18,271 bases of DNA from NCBI GenBank assembly GCA_009602725.1, contig WELB01000163.1, positions 297,519 through 315,789 of the forward strand, read 5' to 3'. This DNA is from Spirogloea muscicola. Lineage: Eukaryota; Streptophyta; Zygnematophyceae; Spirogloeales; Spirogloeaceae. A program made the translations under genes and the position numbers. This document shows, piece after piece, positions 8,459 to 16,687 of this stretch (position 1 is its first letter; each line of letters starts with the position of its first letter). The notes below the pieces were generated by a model, which was given only the letters and a program-made list of their open reading frames with translations, searched no databases and was not told the origin of the DNA.

Positions 8459-10995
8459 ATGGCCGCCGCGCAGTGCTTTCACATTCCGGTCCCAAGTGGG
8501 TTTTGCCTGCAGAAGGCGGTCTGCAGCTACGGCTTCTTCATGATGGCCCCCAACATGTGGACGCCGCCGCAGCCGGGGGACAGCGCCAGGCCGGGCGCCA
8601 CATTGGCCCGGCCGCTGAGACTGGCCGATGGCCGCTCGGCAATGGTAATCATCTCCATGCCGCAGCAATGCCGGCGACTGGGTGCTCCAGGGTGTGCTCG
8701 ACTTGCTTCGGAACCCTCGCCCTGCGACCACTGCGCATGTCACATTGGTGACCTGGCCGACGACGAGCCAGCAGTGCAGCTGGAGGCGTCTGTGTGGGGC
8801 GTCAACGGGCTAAGCAGCTCAGACAAAGTGGTGCTGGAGGTGCGCCAGCCTGCCCAAGCAGATGCAGGGTAACATTGTTTCCAATTTAGATAGAACCATG
8901 TATTTTGCAGATTATAAGATAAATAGTTGGAGGCTCACAGGCAGCTGCTGAAGTTGGGCTGTGGCAACTCGCGTGACAAATGATAGCTTGCTTGCCCTGG
9001 ATCCTAAACCACACAGGCTGTGATAACTTAGCCGTCATGTCCTTCTAGACATGATATGCTGACGAATCCTGTTGACACATCTTGAGCAGGGATCAATGGA
9101 TCTTGGATCAATAGATCTTTCATCTCCCAACTGACCCTGCACCCATCTCACAGGCGCAAATAGTAAGGATGCTGCGACTTGACCCAGGCGAGGAGGCTGC
9201 CATCCAAGGTTTCCATGCACTTCATTTAAAGGCCAAGGAGGAAAATTTTGGCCGGCTCTTCCGATCCCCGTCCTTATTTGAAGACATGGTCAAAACCCTT
9301 CTACTATGCAATTGCGGGTGAGCAAGGACATGTCTGTGGATCACAGAAACGGGTGTAGGAGCAGCTTAAGCATATCTGCACACAGAAGTAATCTAATTAT
9401 GTACCTCATAAAGCTCCTGTAGCTACAGCTGCAAAGAATGTGCAATAATTGCTTGCCTTACTGGCCTGAAAATTACAAACATTGAAAGTGCAGGTGGGGA
9501 CGCACGCTGTCTATGGCACGGAAGCTGTGCGAGCTTCAAGCAGAGCTAGAAGGTTTGCCTCTGGGATACTTGCAAGCCACTGAAAGAAAGGCCATGGGTC
9601 CAGCATCCAACAGGGCCGCACATCAAGGTGAGCAGCAGCTCTTATACCTCTGGAACAAGGTGACGGCTTGGTACCTGCTAATAGATTCTATCTGCACAAG
9701 ATTTCGGAATCGCAATCATCCTCTTCCTAAGTGTGTTGTCATCTCCAGCAATTGCACATATAAGTGAGAGCAGCTCTTAGACTAGCCACCTTAGAGGCTC
9801 TTGAGCTAACAAGCTGGCTGTAGCTGACAGCGCAAGTGAGTGGAGAGAATGGGAGTGGTGAAATACTCACACCTGGCGAGGCGACCAAACATCATCTCAA
9901 TTACATGGGCCAGTCTGCCAGTGAGCCTATTCTGGGAGCGTTCCCAACAGCTGCCGAACTAGCCAGATTGGATGCCTCGGTCTTGAGCAAGAGATGTAGG
10001 CTTGGATATCGTGCAACGCGGCTACTGCAATTTGCAAAGTCCGTTCATTCTGGAGAACTGGATCTTCAAGCACTCCAGTGCCTGGCAGGGCAGCCTGTGT
10101 TGCCTCTGCCCGAGCTGAAGCAGAAGATCTTGCAGGTTCCAGGGTTTGGTCCCTTCTCAACTGCCAATGTCATGCAATGTCTTGGAGACTACACCAACAT
10201 CCCTGCCGATTCTGAGACTGTGCGACATCTGCAGCAGGTTGGTTCCTGAGTCGATGTAGCTATGTGCAGACAGTGTCCATTAATATAATATAATATAGAA
10301 GAGAAAAAGTATTGTACTGATATGAGGCCTCTGCTGCCAGGTGCGAGGCATGAAGCACTGCACTCTGACAAACGTGGAGACATTGGCCAAGGAGGCTTAC
10401 AGCAACTTTGCCCCTTACCAATTCTTAGCGTACTGGTGCGCCTGACGCTGTTGACTCAAATGTGTATCCAGATCCTCTACATGCTCTTTGCCATGGATAC
10501 ACAATCAGCTCTAGCTGACCTCAGTCGATGTTGATGTCACATAGGTGGGAGCTCTGGGCTGAATATGAAAGGTGCTTTGGTCCCCTTAGCAGCATGGCGC
10601 AGTCCGAGTTTGGCCGCATCACAGGCCACAACATGCGATGCAGCAAAGGCAAACCCATCACAGATAGCAGAAGCGTCATTGTTGAAGTCGTGACAGGACA
10701 CGAGCCACAGGAGGGTGCAGGTCCTAGAGTCCTCAGGGCTGCAACAAGAGTGGCCAGCAAAGACAAGGTGCTGCTTGTTCCAGCCACAGGCGTGACTGAG
10801 GGTGCTTGCAGACAAGCTGCATCTGCTGACCACAATTCAGTGTCAGAGTCCAAGACTACTACGCGCTTGGCGAGCTTGAGACGACGAGTCTCTCAGGCTT
10901 CAAGCGCCAGTGCGAAAAGAAAGCTGGACTTTGACTTGTCGAACGCGTCATGGACACCACCTGCAACAGAGGCAGCACACAGCATTCCCATGTGA
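8459..10995 (+). CDS. Plant-type HhH-GPD DNA glycosylase (base excision repair)
   Basis: Predicted nuclear base-excision-repair glycosylase of the HhH-GPD superfamily; the substrate cannot be told from sequence. Exons 8459-8839, 9154-9317, 9494-9627, 9831-10237, 10341-10435 and 10545-10995 are all GT-AG. Their phases agree and they sum to 1632 bases (543 residues plus TGA). The order resembles the land-plant family: FCLQKAVCSYGFFMMAPNMW; RPLRLADGRSA; QIVRMLRLDPGEEAA; NFGRLFRSPSLFEDMVKTLL; LCNC then W-G-RTLSMARKLCELQ; LSKRCRLGYRATRLLQFAKS. The helix-hairpin-helix VPGFGPFSTANVMQCLG precedes IPADSETVRHL, whose Asp fits the conserved catalytic Asp. The OGG1-type Lys position is Phe, pointing to a monofunctional glycosylase. 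APYQFLAYWWELW closes the core. The roughly 110-residue tail is low-complexity with AKRKLDFDL. The start is the first in-frame ATG, in good context. Confidence 0.92.
8840..9153 (+). other. Glycosylase intron 1 with short direct repeat
   Basis: A 314-base phase-0 intron (CTGGAG|GTGCGCCAG ... CTCACAG|GCGCAAATA). The alternative donor at 8869 (GCAGG|GTAACA) breaks the frame with this acceptor. Within it, GGATCAATGGATCTT (9090-9104) is followed at once by GGATCAATAGATCTT (9105-9119), a 15-base near-perfect tandem duplication with no evident function. Confidence 0.6.
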
Positions 10996-11071
10996 CCTGA
11001 ATGGCCACTTTGTATAAAAAGTATTCTATTGCCCAGAGGAGCAATGTATGTACTTAGTAGTCCATCATGAT

Positions 11072-11076
11072 TTACA
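11072..11076 (-). terminator. Candidate TGTAA polyadenylation signal, convergent minus-strand gene
   Basis: TTACA on the plus strand is TGTAA on the minus strand. It is the first one downstream of the stop at 11409-11411. If used, this 3' UTR overlaps that of the converging glycosylase gene by roughly 100 bases. Confidence 0.35.
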
Positions 11077-11159
11077 GTAGCCCTTCTTCAATGTGCCAGT
11101 TCAAGCCTGGACAGTAAGTGAAGATGCTTCAAGATCTCAGCTGGCGGCCATGCCAGCAG

Positions 11160-11164
11160 TGTAA
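11160..11164 (+). terminator. Candidate TGTAA polyadenylation signal, glycosylase gene
   Basis: This is the first TGTAA on the plus strand after the TGA at 10993-10995, implying a 3' UTR of about 180 bases. TGTAA is the usual polyadenylation signal in many green algae. Assignment depends on the organism being one. Confidence 0.4.
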
Positions 11165-11408
11165 GTTGATTACCAACTGTCCATTGTGTCACAATGACAG
11201 TCTTCACATCTTGGACTCATTACTGCTGTGAGGCTCGTCTTCTTGCACTAGAATGTGCTTGTGACACTTCACTGCGTGGAATTCAATATGAACCCTAGGG
11301 GAGTGAGAGATTGATTTTGCACATTCCAGCATGAAATAGGACGTTGACACTATTCACAAGTCGGAGCTGGCTGAGTAACCTCCACTACAACCTCCGTCGG
11401 GCAGTCGC

Positions 11409-13065
11409 CTACGTTCTTCGCTCAACATACGAGCCAGCAAGTCCAGATGTGCCCAAGACACTCAACTGTTCACAAAACACAATGTTGAGTCAGTCCCCTG
11501 CAGGGCACACAACATCGACAAGCGTGTATGGCCAGCACCGTAGGTTGGTATGATCATATTGTAACACATCCACAAATTCAAGAGGTACTCTAACTGTCTT
11601 CAACAGGCACATAGATGCACTGTACATCACTGTGTTATGGAGCTGATTAGTGGCTGTCCAAGACACAAGCCTGACCTCAGGGAACAATACCTAAGTAAGT
11701 TCGCACCACAACTACACACCTTGCTCCAATCAGCCCCCATGCCATTGAATCGCTGCTTCAGGTGATTCATTGTAGTTCCAAGCTCTTGCTCAGCCTTCTT
11801 CTTCAACCATGTCTCCTCCTCACTGAAAGATTCTATGTAGGCATTATAGCGCTTCAAAACCGCTGACAACACCTTATCGAGATGTGAGGGCATTGTGCCT
11901 ACATTCTGCAGCCGAGCACGGTAGTCAAAGGAGGACAGCAAATTCTCAGTTGCTGCGTAAGTACAAATGATATTGGAGATGTCAGTAAAGACAGCCATTG
12001 CAGCTAGGCTTGAGGTCCACGGTCCACACCTCCCCAGCGAATTTACCACCGCTCAATTCATCCAGCTCCAAGCGTATGTGTTCCAGCTTCTCTATGAACG
12101 TTTCTGATGCCTCAGCAGATCTCCATGCTGATGCCAAAGCCTCCTTTCCAACATCGTCACTGCAATATCCACAAATGCTGCTCAGCTTATCTGACTTAGA
12201 CAGGAGCACTTTAGTCTTGACTTTGGACCCCAAGTAAGAGTATGGACACTGCAGCTTTCGTGTATGAACGTCCTCGATGATTGCACGGATGTCTGCCTTA
12301 AAAGCTTATGTGTACCTGCTGTGCTTGGCAAGTGCCTTTGCTACCAGAGCCTGCGTAGCCTCGTCTATATCTGACCATGTAGCCGCAAGCAGCTGGCTAA
12401 GAGCCTTCCTGATGTCCGGGTCATCGACATTGGGTAATTCGCTGATGTCCGAGGAGAAGTGGTGCCTATCTCCTCGTTGCAAGTTGCCATGACCGGCTAA
12501 GATTGACCTCTGCAGGGCCCCTGCAATATGGTAACAGCAGCCTCTGAAATTTACATCGACGTGAGTCACTCACAATGTCAGGGGGGCACTGGAGGAGTTG
12601 ATTGTCCAACAGGAAAGCGCCGCTCTCATCGCACACAGCACCGCCAAGTATGCCTTATCAATGACCTGCGACTTGCATCAACGGCACTTCTACAGTGATT
12701 GAGGCTTTCCCATTCTGAAGAACAGCGGAGTATCTCTTCTGGCTGGCTACGACACCGGCATACCTGCCGCCAATGAGGTCCAGAGCAATCGCGGCTGAGA
12801 CGGAGCAGAGGCGTGCCCGCAACTCCGGGCGCTGATAGAAGCCATGGAGCTCAGCCACCGGGAGCCAGCTGAGCTGCCGCTGCTGCTGCCGACGATGCCG
12901 GCGTCGCTGCAGCCGCAACGAGTGCCGCCGCCCTCGCCAGCCGCGAGCAGGACCCGCGCCAGGCGCCTGGCGAGCGCGCCGCGTGCCATCGCTGCAAGGC
13001 AGCGGGCGCCACGCGGGATGAGCAGGCGCGGGGTGCGCACGGAACGCAAGAGACGCCAAAGGTAG
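11409..13065 (-). CDS. Conserved plant/algal protein of unknown function, 5' part unresolved
   Basis: Four 3' exons join with agreeing phases: 12509-12316, 12159-12047, 11952-11720 and 11465-11409 (TAG). They give ELPNVDDPDIRKALSQLLAA, KEALASAWRSAEASETFIEK, YNAYIESFSEEETWLKKKAE, MNHLKQRFNGMGADWSK and, finally, LSVLGTSGLAGSYVERRT. From memory, a land-plant protein family ends very similarly (LGTSGL.GSYVE), but I cannot name it or give a function. The charged, helix-rich pattern suggests a coiled-coil or scaffold role (inference). The 5' part lies in GC-rich DNA up to about 13060. ELHGFYQRPELRARLCSVSA and GGAVCDESGAFLLDN are candidate coding pieces, but frame B to frame A links are uncertain and an in-frame TGA-TAA sits at 12660-12655. 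The exon at 12509 may instead start at 12543. Either the gene model is incomplete or the 5' end is damaged. Confidence 0.65.
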
Positions 13066-13200
13066 TCAGTAAAACTGTCTAAGAAGAACAAGGAATTATC
13101 CAAGAGGGGCCTAAGGTAATCGAATGAAAATTACAACCAAGAGCGGGCTATAGTATTTACGAGTGATAAGATACATCTGTTTCCAGACTAATTTTGGCCG
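13060..13200. other. Short AT-richer spacer, nothing recognised
   Basis: This is the transition from the GC-rich 5' region of the preceding gene to the LINE cluster. It probably holds the promoter of the minus-strand gene. No TATA box, repeat or open frame can be supported. Confidence 0.3.
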
Positions 13201-13234
13201 CAGGAGTACCACCTCGCAAGCCAGTTGACCGGCC

Positions 13235-13590
13235 TTTCAGAGGAGGAAGGGCTCGCCCATTGAGGATAGGGGCTGGAAATGCCAGCCCAAAAAAGAATGA
13301 ACAAAGTACGAGAAGGGGGCCAGGGGAAGCGCTAAGAAAGACAAGCACAACAAGAAACTCAAAGCAGCTACGTATTACTCAGTAACCCCTGCTAAGCAGC
13401 CTCAGGTCACTTAAGCTGGGCTCCTGGAAGTGGGTCCCCTGGCCAGAGCCAGAGGCAGCAGCGAGGGCTCTGCCGGCATGCAGGTGCAGCGCGCGGGCCA
13501 TAGACCTCTGCAGCGAGATGGCCAAGCGCATCCGGTGCACCTGCGCTAGCGACCCGGCTGCAGGAAAGTCCACCGGCTCCCAGAAGTGGC
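13235..13590 (-). mobile_element. LINE 3' end, copy E
   Basis: The minus strand encodes FPAAGSLAQVHRMRLAISLQ, RSMARALHLHAGRALAAASG and SLSDLRLLSRGY, with TGA at 13381-13379. The 3' UTR (AGCAGCTACG ... AAGCGCTTCCCC, complement) ends in a hairpin at 13270-13288 (GGGCTGG AAATG CCAGCCC) and CTCAATGGGCGAGCCC. Bases 13341-13408 match 17841-17906 except for a 2-base indel. On the opposite strand, 17500-17625 carries the same 3' UTR. The 5' truncation is at about 13580, directly against the tail of copy D. Confidence 0.78.
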
Positions 13591-13790
13591 TCTCCCAATG
13601 AGAGAAGTGCTCGCCCATAGAGAAGAGGGGCTGGCAAAGCCAGTCCAAAAAGAAGACAATGTCCAAAGCCAAAGAAAGAGGAGCCGGAAAAGGACTACAC
13701 TACAAAGCACAAGACGATGCAGAGGGAAGCTCAATACGCACGATTGAGCAACATCAAGTCTGAGTTACTCGCTGCAGGGAAAGGCGGGGC
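13590..13790 (-). mobile_element. LINE 3' end, copy D
   Basis: This starts at the same point as copy J (TTTCCCTGCAGCGAG), then codes SNSDLMLLNRAY with TGA at 13733-13731. The 3' UTR is close to those of copies A and J, with a hairpin at 13628-13646 (GGGCTGGC AAA GCCAGTCC). The tail holds TATGGGCGAGCACTTC followed by ATTGGGAGAGCCACTTC, two similar blocks in tandem, before copy E begins. Confidence 0.7.
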
Positions 13791-14490
13791 GCGGAGCGCA
13801 TGAAATGAAAGGGAGGCCAATGCAAGCCAATACAGTGTTCAGGCAGAGCATAGTGCAAATTAAACAAGCCTACACAATACGGAGACCTAAAGAGAGGTGC
13901 TAAGGTGACATTAGTACCCACGAGTGAGCACAAACAAATCCGACAAGCTAACTTGGGGAGCTGGAGCGCCGCCACGAAAGCCGGAGGCCTGACTTAGAGC
14001 GCGCCCTGCACGGTGATGAAGAGCCAATGCTTGCGAGCGCTGCAAACTAAGCGAGAGCCGCATTCTGTAATATGCAACTAAGGCCTGAGGAATGCTAGAG
14101 TGGCCCAAGCTGCCCCCCCGGCTTCGACGACGCGCATCAACCAGCCGGACCAGATGCTGTATCAGGGAGGACCATTTTAAGCCGTAGCCTCTGTAGATAT
14201 CCATGGCACACGGATGAAGTTGGTCCCCTCGGGGATGGTCCTCCTGGTAGTGCCGCTCCTTCTTGCGCTCCGCGCTGGACGTGGCCCAGCCAGACACGGT
14301 TGAAGTGGGTGCTCCAGCCTTGTATGCGTCGATCAGTACCACGTCCAGAAGCAGACGAGGCCCACCGCCCTGGGGGGTGGCGACCACGTCCAGGCGCCGC
14401 ACGTATAGCTTGCCGCGCCTTGAGGAGATCGGCATGACGCCGGACACCTCCATCGCCGGCTGATACCCTGCCTCTCTCACAATTCCAAAC
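13790..14490 (-). mobile_element. LINE 3' end, copy C (endonuclease-like C-terminus, second 3' UTR type)
   Basis: The frame from about 14490 to TAA 13913-13911 reads MFGIVREAGYQPAMEVSGVM, KLYVRRLDVVATPQGGGP, RLLLDVVLIDAYKAG, AERKKERHYQEDHP, LHPCAMDIYRGYGLKWSSLI, YYRMRLSLSLQRSQALALHH and SLSDLFVLTRGY-stop. The order V-x-x-E-x-x...R-L-D-V...L-L-L-D-V then G-G-x-G-x-x-W fits the region after the reverse transcriptase in LINEs. The R-L-D / L-L-D-V spacing resembles the R/K-P-D...D/E motif of restriction-like endonucleases. Its 3' UTR carries the GCGCATGAAATGAAAGG motif (complement) instead of the GGGCTGG hairpin, so it is a different subfamily. No reverse transcriptase core (YADD region) remains. 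Confidence 0.75.
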
Positions 14491-14965
14491 ATACTTTCCC
14501 TGAGGGAAAGTGGCACTCCGCCGAGACCCAGAGGCGGCGGCCATAGTATGGCCTGCTCGCGTGTGGACGGCGTAGGCAAGGGAGCTTTGAAACGATACCG
14601 CCAGGCGCATTCGGAATACCTGGGCGAGCGAACCGGCGGCGTTGAAGCCGGGCATCGCCCTTGGCAGACCGGGCCGCCGGTCAATGGCCTGACGGGCAAG
14701 CCGCTGGAGGAGATCCAGCCAGCGGCTGCCGAAAGCCCCGTGAACATCTCTCGCGAGGGCCGCGGATTTATCACCAACCGGGTGATCCGCGTATTTGCGC
14801 TCCTTGCCCCGGGCCGCCAGGCCGACCGCGTGCCCTGCAATCGACGCCGATCTGGCGAAATTGGTGGAGTCGACGCAGTCAGTTGTCACCACACGGCGAT
14901 GATGTGGGGACCGCCGCCGGGCGGGATGGCGACCAGGTCGGCGCGTCGAGTGTGGGGCAGAGAAG
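14484..14965 (-). mobile_element. LINE ORF fragment, copy B, frameshifted and cut at both ends
   Basis: The minus strand reads ADLVAIPPGGGPHIIAVVTT (one frame), then, after a frameshift near 14895, VDSTNFARSASIAGHAVGLA, ARGKERKYADHPVGDKSA, GSRWLDLLQRLARQAIDRRP, SLAQVFRMRLAVSFQSS and ATFP. It aligns residue by residue with copy C, and at DNA level with copy A (1-240, inverted). It stops within TTTCCCTG, just before the final coding segment, and copy C begins there. The frame of C runs on across this joint, so the 309-codon open frame at 13911-14840 is a chimera, not a gene. Confidence 0.72.
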
Positions 14966-15245
14966 GGCTCGCCCATTGAGGATAGGGGCTGGAAAAAGCC
15001 AGCCCAGAAAAGAAGGCAGGCCATCCGCGCCCAGCTGGATAGGCATTATTGAGGTGATTTCCACAGCCACTTTGACGCCCGCCTCCATGAAAACCCCCTG
15101 CATGCCATCTCGCAGGAGGTCATGGGAACCGGTCCGCTCGCCCCCGTGCGCGCAACGGAGCATATACGCAGCCAGCTCCGCAGGGTCGGCGTGACGGTCA
15201 CCGCACTCGCACTCGCACTGAGTGACGCCCACGAGCGCGGCCAGA
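14940..15245 (-). mobile_element. LINE fragment, copy H: Cys/His domain fused to 3' UTR hairpin
   Basis: The minus strand reads VDLAALVGVTQCECECGDRH, ADPAELAAYMLRCAHGGERT, GSHDLLRDGMQGVFMEAG and VKVAVEITSIMPIQLGADG. It then jumps directly to CTTCTTTTCTGGGCTGGC, the 3' UTR hairpin (14986-15005) and CTCAATGGGCGAGCCC. C-x-C...H...C followed by R-x-x-x-H-D is the zinc-knuckle plus R-H-D signature upstream of the RLE active site in RLE-type LINEs. Everything from R-L-D to the stop is missing, so this is an internal deletion or a template switch. GCACTC repeats three times at about 15200-15220 (plus strand). Confidence 0.65.
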
Positions 15246-15275
15246 TCAACTGGTGGCTGGGAGAGGCCAGCCAAC
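15236..15275 (-). mobile_element. Chimeric junction: 3' UTR hairpin against ORF start of copy H
   Basis: GCGCGGCCAGATCAACTGGT, then GGCTGGGAGAGGCCAGCCAA. The hairpin (15255-15272) abuts the ORF text P-V-D-L-A-A-L of copy H. The same joint is at 1591-1650 and 7592-7655, but only here does the ORF continue beyond it. This copy may therefore be closest to the source of the chimera. Confidence 0.5.
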
Positions 15276-15404
15276 GAGGCAGGGGAGGGAGGCGCAAGAG
15301 CTGGTGGACCGCCGTCCGCAGTGCTCATCGGGCAGGGTGAGCGCCGCGTAGAGGGGGAGCGCTGATAACCACGCCGACGCCCCAGGGGAGGAGGCTAAAA
15401 GGCG

Positions 15405-15470
15405 CAGGGATGGGGGCAAAGGCTGTGAAAAGCCAGCCCGAAAAGTATTGACAAAGGTTCGAATGGGCCA
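15405..15470 (-). mobile_element. LINE 3' UTR hairpin fragment
   Basis: GGATGGGGGCAAAGGCTGTG, then AAAAGCCAGCCCGAAAAG and TATTGACAAAGG. The hairpin is at 15421-15437 (GGCTG ... CAGCC type), with the family order in the minus sense. Upstream coding text is absent. Confidence 0.55.
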
Positions 15471-15549
15471 AATGACGAAGGGGCAGAGAGGCACAGCTCT
15501 TGTAGCAGTGGCTGGCTCAGTGCGGGAACCGAAAAAGAAGAGCATATGG

Positions 15550-15655
15550 ATTGCCCACAGGAGGCGAGGGATGTGAAATCGCCAGCCCAAAAAGCATTGA
15601 CAGGGTCCGAAGAAAGGTGCGCGGTGCGCATGAAATTCGAGGGAGGCCAGCGAGC
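15550..15655 (-). mobile_element. LINE 3' UTR fragments of both types in series
   Basis: AGGAGGCGAGGGATGTGAAA, then TCGCCAGCCCAAAAAGCATT and GACAGGGTCCG (hairpin degraded), followed by the second-type motif GCGCGGTGCGCATGAAATTC and GAGGGAGGCCAG (15619-15650). The two subfamilies' 3' ends are only about 30 bases apart. The coding end seen in copy C is missing. Confidence 0.5.
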
Positions 15656-15779
15656 CAGCAAGCGGCAGGGAGCGCCCGCAAGAGACTGTTGTCTGTCTTT
15701 ATGATGGAGGGCCTGAGTAGCCAAATACGAAGGCAAGCACATCAACAGACGAGCGTCACCTGCTGCTAGTCCTCCCGCA

Positions 15780-15830
15780 GTCGGGGCGAGCTGGCCGACT
15801 TCGATGCCGCTGGCTCGCTAGCGCAACATA
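15780..15830 (+). mobile_element. Small LINE ORF fragment, plus orientation
   Basis: GAGCTGGCCGACTTCGATGC runs into CGCTGGCTCGCTAGCGCAA, coding ELADFDAAGSLAQ. It matches the AGSLAQ block of copies A, B and E, then similarity stops. The piece is about 45 bases with no stop or 3' UTR. Confidence 0.4.
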
Positions 15831-15931
15831 GATTTAAACGGCTATCGAGTCTGAGCAGCCAGGTTTAGACATGAATAGACTTACTTGACTTACAGCTACT
15901 GCTATGGGCGAGTTCCTAACATATAATTACA

Positions 15932-16383
15932 TCAACCTTTTGCTTGTGTGTAGGTATTGGTATCATCTCCTTCTGTTCCTTTCCTGCGGGCAATCATTTT
16001 TGGTAGAATGGACGCCTGTGTCAAGAGGTGTGGAGACTGGCTTGCAGTCCTGCATAGACCCTTTTCGCAATCCCTCGCCATAGAACACTTATCAAGCACA
16101 GATTGCATACAATCAGTCTGATTGAGTTGCACTACTCTTGCGTCACAATCTCCTATAACATGCATTCCTGATCAGTACGTTGATACCATGCCCTCGGCGC
16201 TTGCTTCAGACCGTATGTTGATGATACGTTGATACCTGCAGAAATATTAAGAAATTGAAAACGTCGTACGTACGTACTAGCCTCAGCATTTCGCTTGAGG
16301 TCAAACGAATTTTGGCAATGCATGTCTTTAGTGATTATGACGCAAGAAGAATGAAGATTAAGCAGCCTTAATAAATTTATCAA
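15932..16383 (-). pseudogene. Ty1/copia retrotransposon reverse transcriptase relic
   Basis: The minus strand codes STYGLKQAPRAWYQR (about 16220-16175), the copia signature normally reading S-L-Y-G-L-K-Q-A-P-R-x-W. It breaks off at a stop soon after. A second frame further on (about 16120-16030) reads LNQTDCMQSVLDKCSMARDC and TASQSPHL. This resembles the stretch after the copia YVDD box, where Q-x-x-Y-x-x-x-I-L-x-K-F precedes a T-P motif. The YVDD region itself is deleted, and integrase, protease and LTRs are not seen. It is an inactive, much decayed fragment, and unlike the LINE DNA it is AT-richer. Confidence 0.68.
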
Positions 16384-16685
16384 GCCAAGGCCAACTTGAC
16401 GATGCTCCTTTGAAGAGGGCGGTCGCTGAGCGAGGTCAGCCTAGTAGGAAGGACAGACAACCCACTAAGTGAGCAAAGGGGTCAGTCGATGGAGCTGACA
16501 AATGGTTGTCCGACAGGCTCCATCAAGGTGCAGAAGGGCCTACTGCAAGACGGAATCCCCAATATTAAAGACGAGGCTGTGGCTGTGGAAGGGCAGTTGC
16601 TCGACAGATAGGATGAGTTTCAGCAGGAAACCCCACCATGTCCAGGACAACAATTCAGCGAAAGTAAGTGGCTACTAGGAGAGCC
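16384..16685. other. Unassigned spacer with a small plus-strand open frame
   Basis: A frame of about 66 codons on the plus strand contains an ATG at 16489 and ends at TAG 16609-16611 (from the ATG: MELTNGCPTGSIKVQKG, GLLQDGIPNIKDEAV, EGQLLDR). The composition is protein-like but no family is recognised and no splice partner is obvious. I see no LINE hairpin in this stretch. Confidence 0.25.
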
Positions 16686-16687
16686 AA

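Noticed and set aside
10280-10300. TAATATAATATAATATA repeat
   Set aside because: It is AT-rich low-complexity sequence inside a glycosylase intron.
13911-14840. 309-codon minus-strand open frame as an intact gene
   Set aside because: It spans the joint between LINE copies B and C, and its first part is out of frame with the LINE text of copy B. Only the part below about 14490 is genuine.
13235-15655. CRISPR-like array of regularly repeated hairpins
   Set aside because: Spacing is irregular (30-500 bases), orientation varies, and units are joined to retrotransposon coding ends. The genome is eukaryotic.
16265-16278. CGTACGTACGTAC short palindromic repeat
   Set aside because: It is a simple tetranucleotide run of three units in decayed DNA. 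No function is suggested.
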